6,084 nt of DNA. Origin: Clostridia bacterium. GTDB taxonomy: Bacteria; Bacillota; Clostridia; Oscillospirales; Butyricicoccaceae. Where the stretch lies: contig JAFYMQ010000173.1 in NCBI GenBank assembly GCA_017556565.1, forward strand, positions 1-6,084, read 5' to 3'. Made by a program: the position numbers and the translations under genes. Positions 6,061 through 6,084 of the stretch are shown piece by piece. Under the pieces are notes generated by a model. The model was not told the origin of the DNA. It saw nothing but the letters and a program-made list of their open reading frames with translations, and did not search any database. How positions within the stretch are numbered: position 1 is the first letter of the stretch; every line of letters starts with the position of its first letter.

Positions 6061-6084
6061 TATATAATATAAATATAAAAATGC
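6061..6084. other. AT-rich right edge, no feature resolved
   Basis: After the M20 stop, only 24 bases remain and nearly all are A or T. A TATAAT match at 6063-6068 could be a -10 element for a gene beyond the window, but no -35 is seen. No hairpin terminator for the M20 gene is visible before the sequence ends. Confidence 0.3.

Noticed and set aside
1..6084. CRISPR arrays, insertion sequences, phage or toxin-antitoxin genes, tRNA or rRNA
   Set aside because: No regularly spaced repeats, transposase or integrase motifs, terminal inverted repeats or tRNA cloverleaf were found on either strand. The only large repeat is the amidohydrolase duplication.

Overview
The window reads as a stretch of a spore-forming, low-to-mid GC Firmicute chromosome, most likely a gut-type Clostridia (Oscillospiraceae/Ruminococcaceae-like). 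This rests on a YlmC/YmxH-type PRC-barrel protein (a family tied to endospore formers), strong GGAGG-type ribosome binding sites before every gene, AT-rich spacers with sigma-A-like promoters, and a Firmicute-style rpsB-tsf pair. The genus is an inference; there is no rRNA or other taxonomic marker.

Layout, left to right. Positions 1-64 are the edge of something cut by the window and cannot be assigned. Positions 65-101 form a terminator-like hairpin with a T-tract that also carries the ribosome binding site of the next gene. A small YlmC/YmxH-family gene follows (102-362, +). A strong promoter (385-413) and a leader of about 113 nt with foldable elements precede rpsB (534-1340, +) and tsf (1369-2298, +), the translation operon for ribosomal protein S2 and elongation factor Ts. 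It ends at an intrinsic terminator directly after tsf, so pyrH and frr, which often follow, are not next. A second hairpin, oriented for the opposite strand, sits a few bases further on.

On the minus strand lie two tandem paralogous amidohydrolase genes (first 4763-3600, then 3574-2405), 25 bp apart and about 72% identical by hand count. They look co-transcribed from an extended -10 promoter at 4784-4812. Across a 166-bp AT-rich divergent spacer, an M20-family metallopeptidase gene (4930-6060, +) has its own near-consensus promoter (4864-4892). The amidohydrolases and the M20 enzyme are all predicted cytoplasmic metal hydrolases without signal peptides or membrane segments. Their divergent arrangement would fit a small catabolic module for peptides, cyclic amides or related amino-acid derivatives, but neither substrate nor joint function can be read from the sequence.

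No rRNA, tRNA, CRISPR array, insertion sequence, phage gene or attachment site was seen, and no gene-free stretch exceeds 300 bases. I did not find a clear undescribed system. The items most worth a second look are the amidohydrolase duplication with its divergence concentrated after the HxH motif, the structured rpsB leader, and the terminator-like hairpin overlapping the YlmC/YmxH start.
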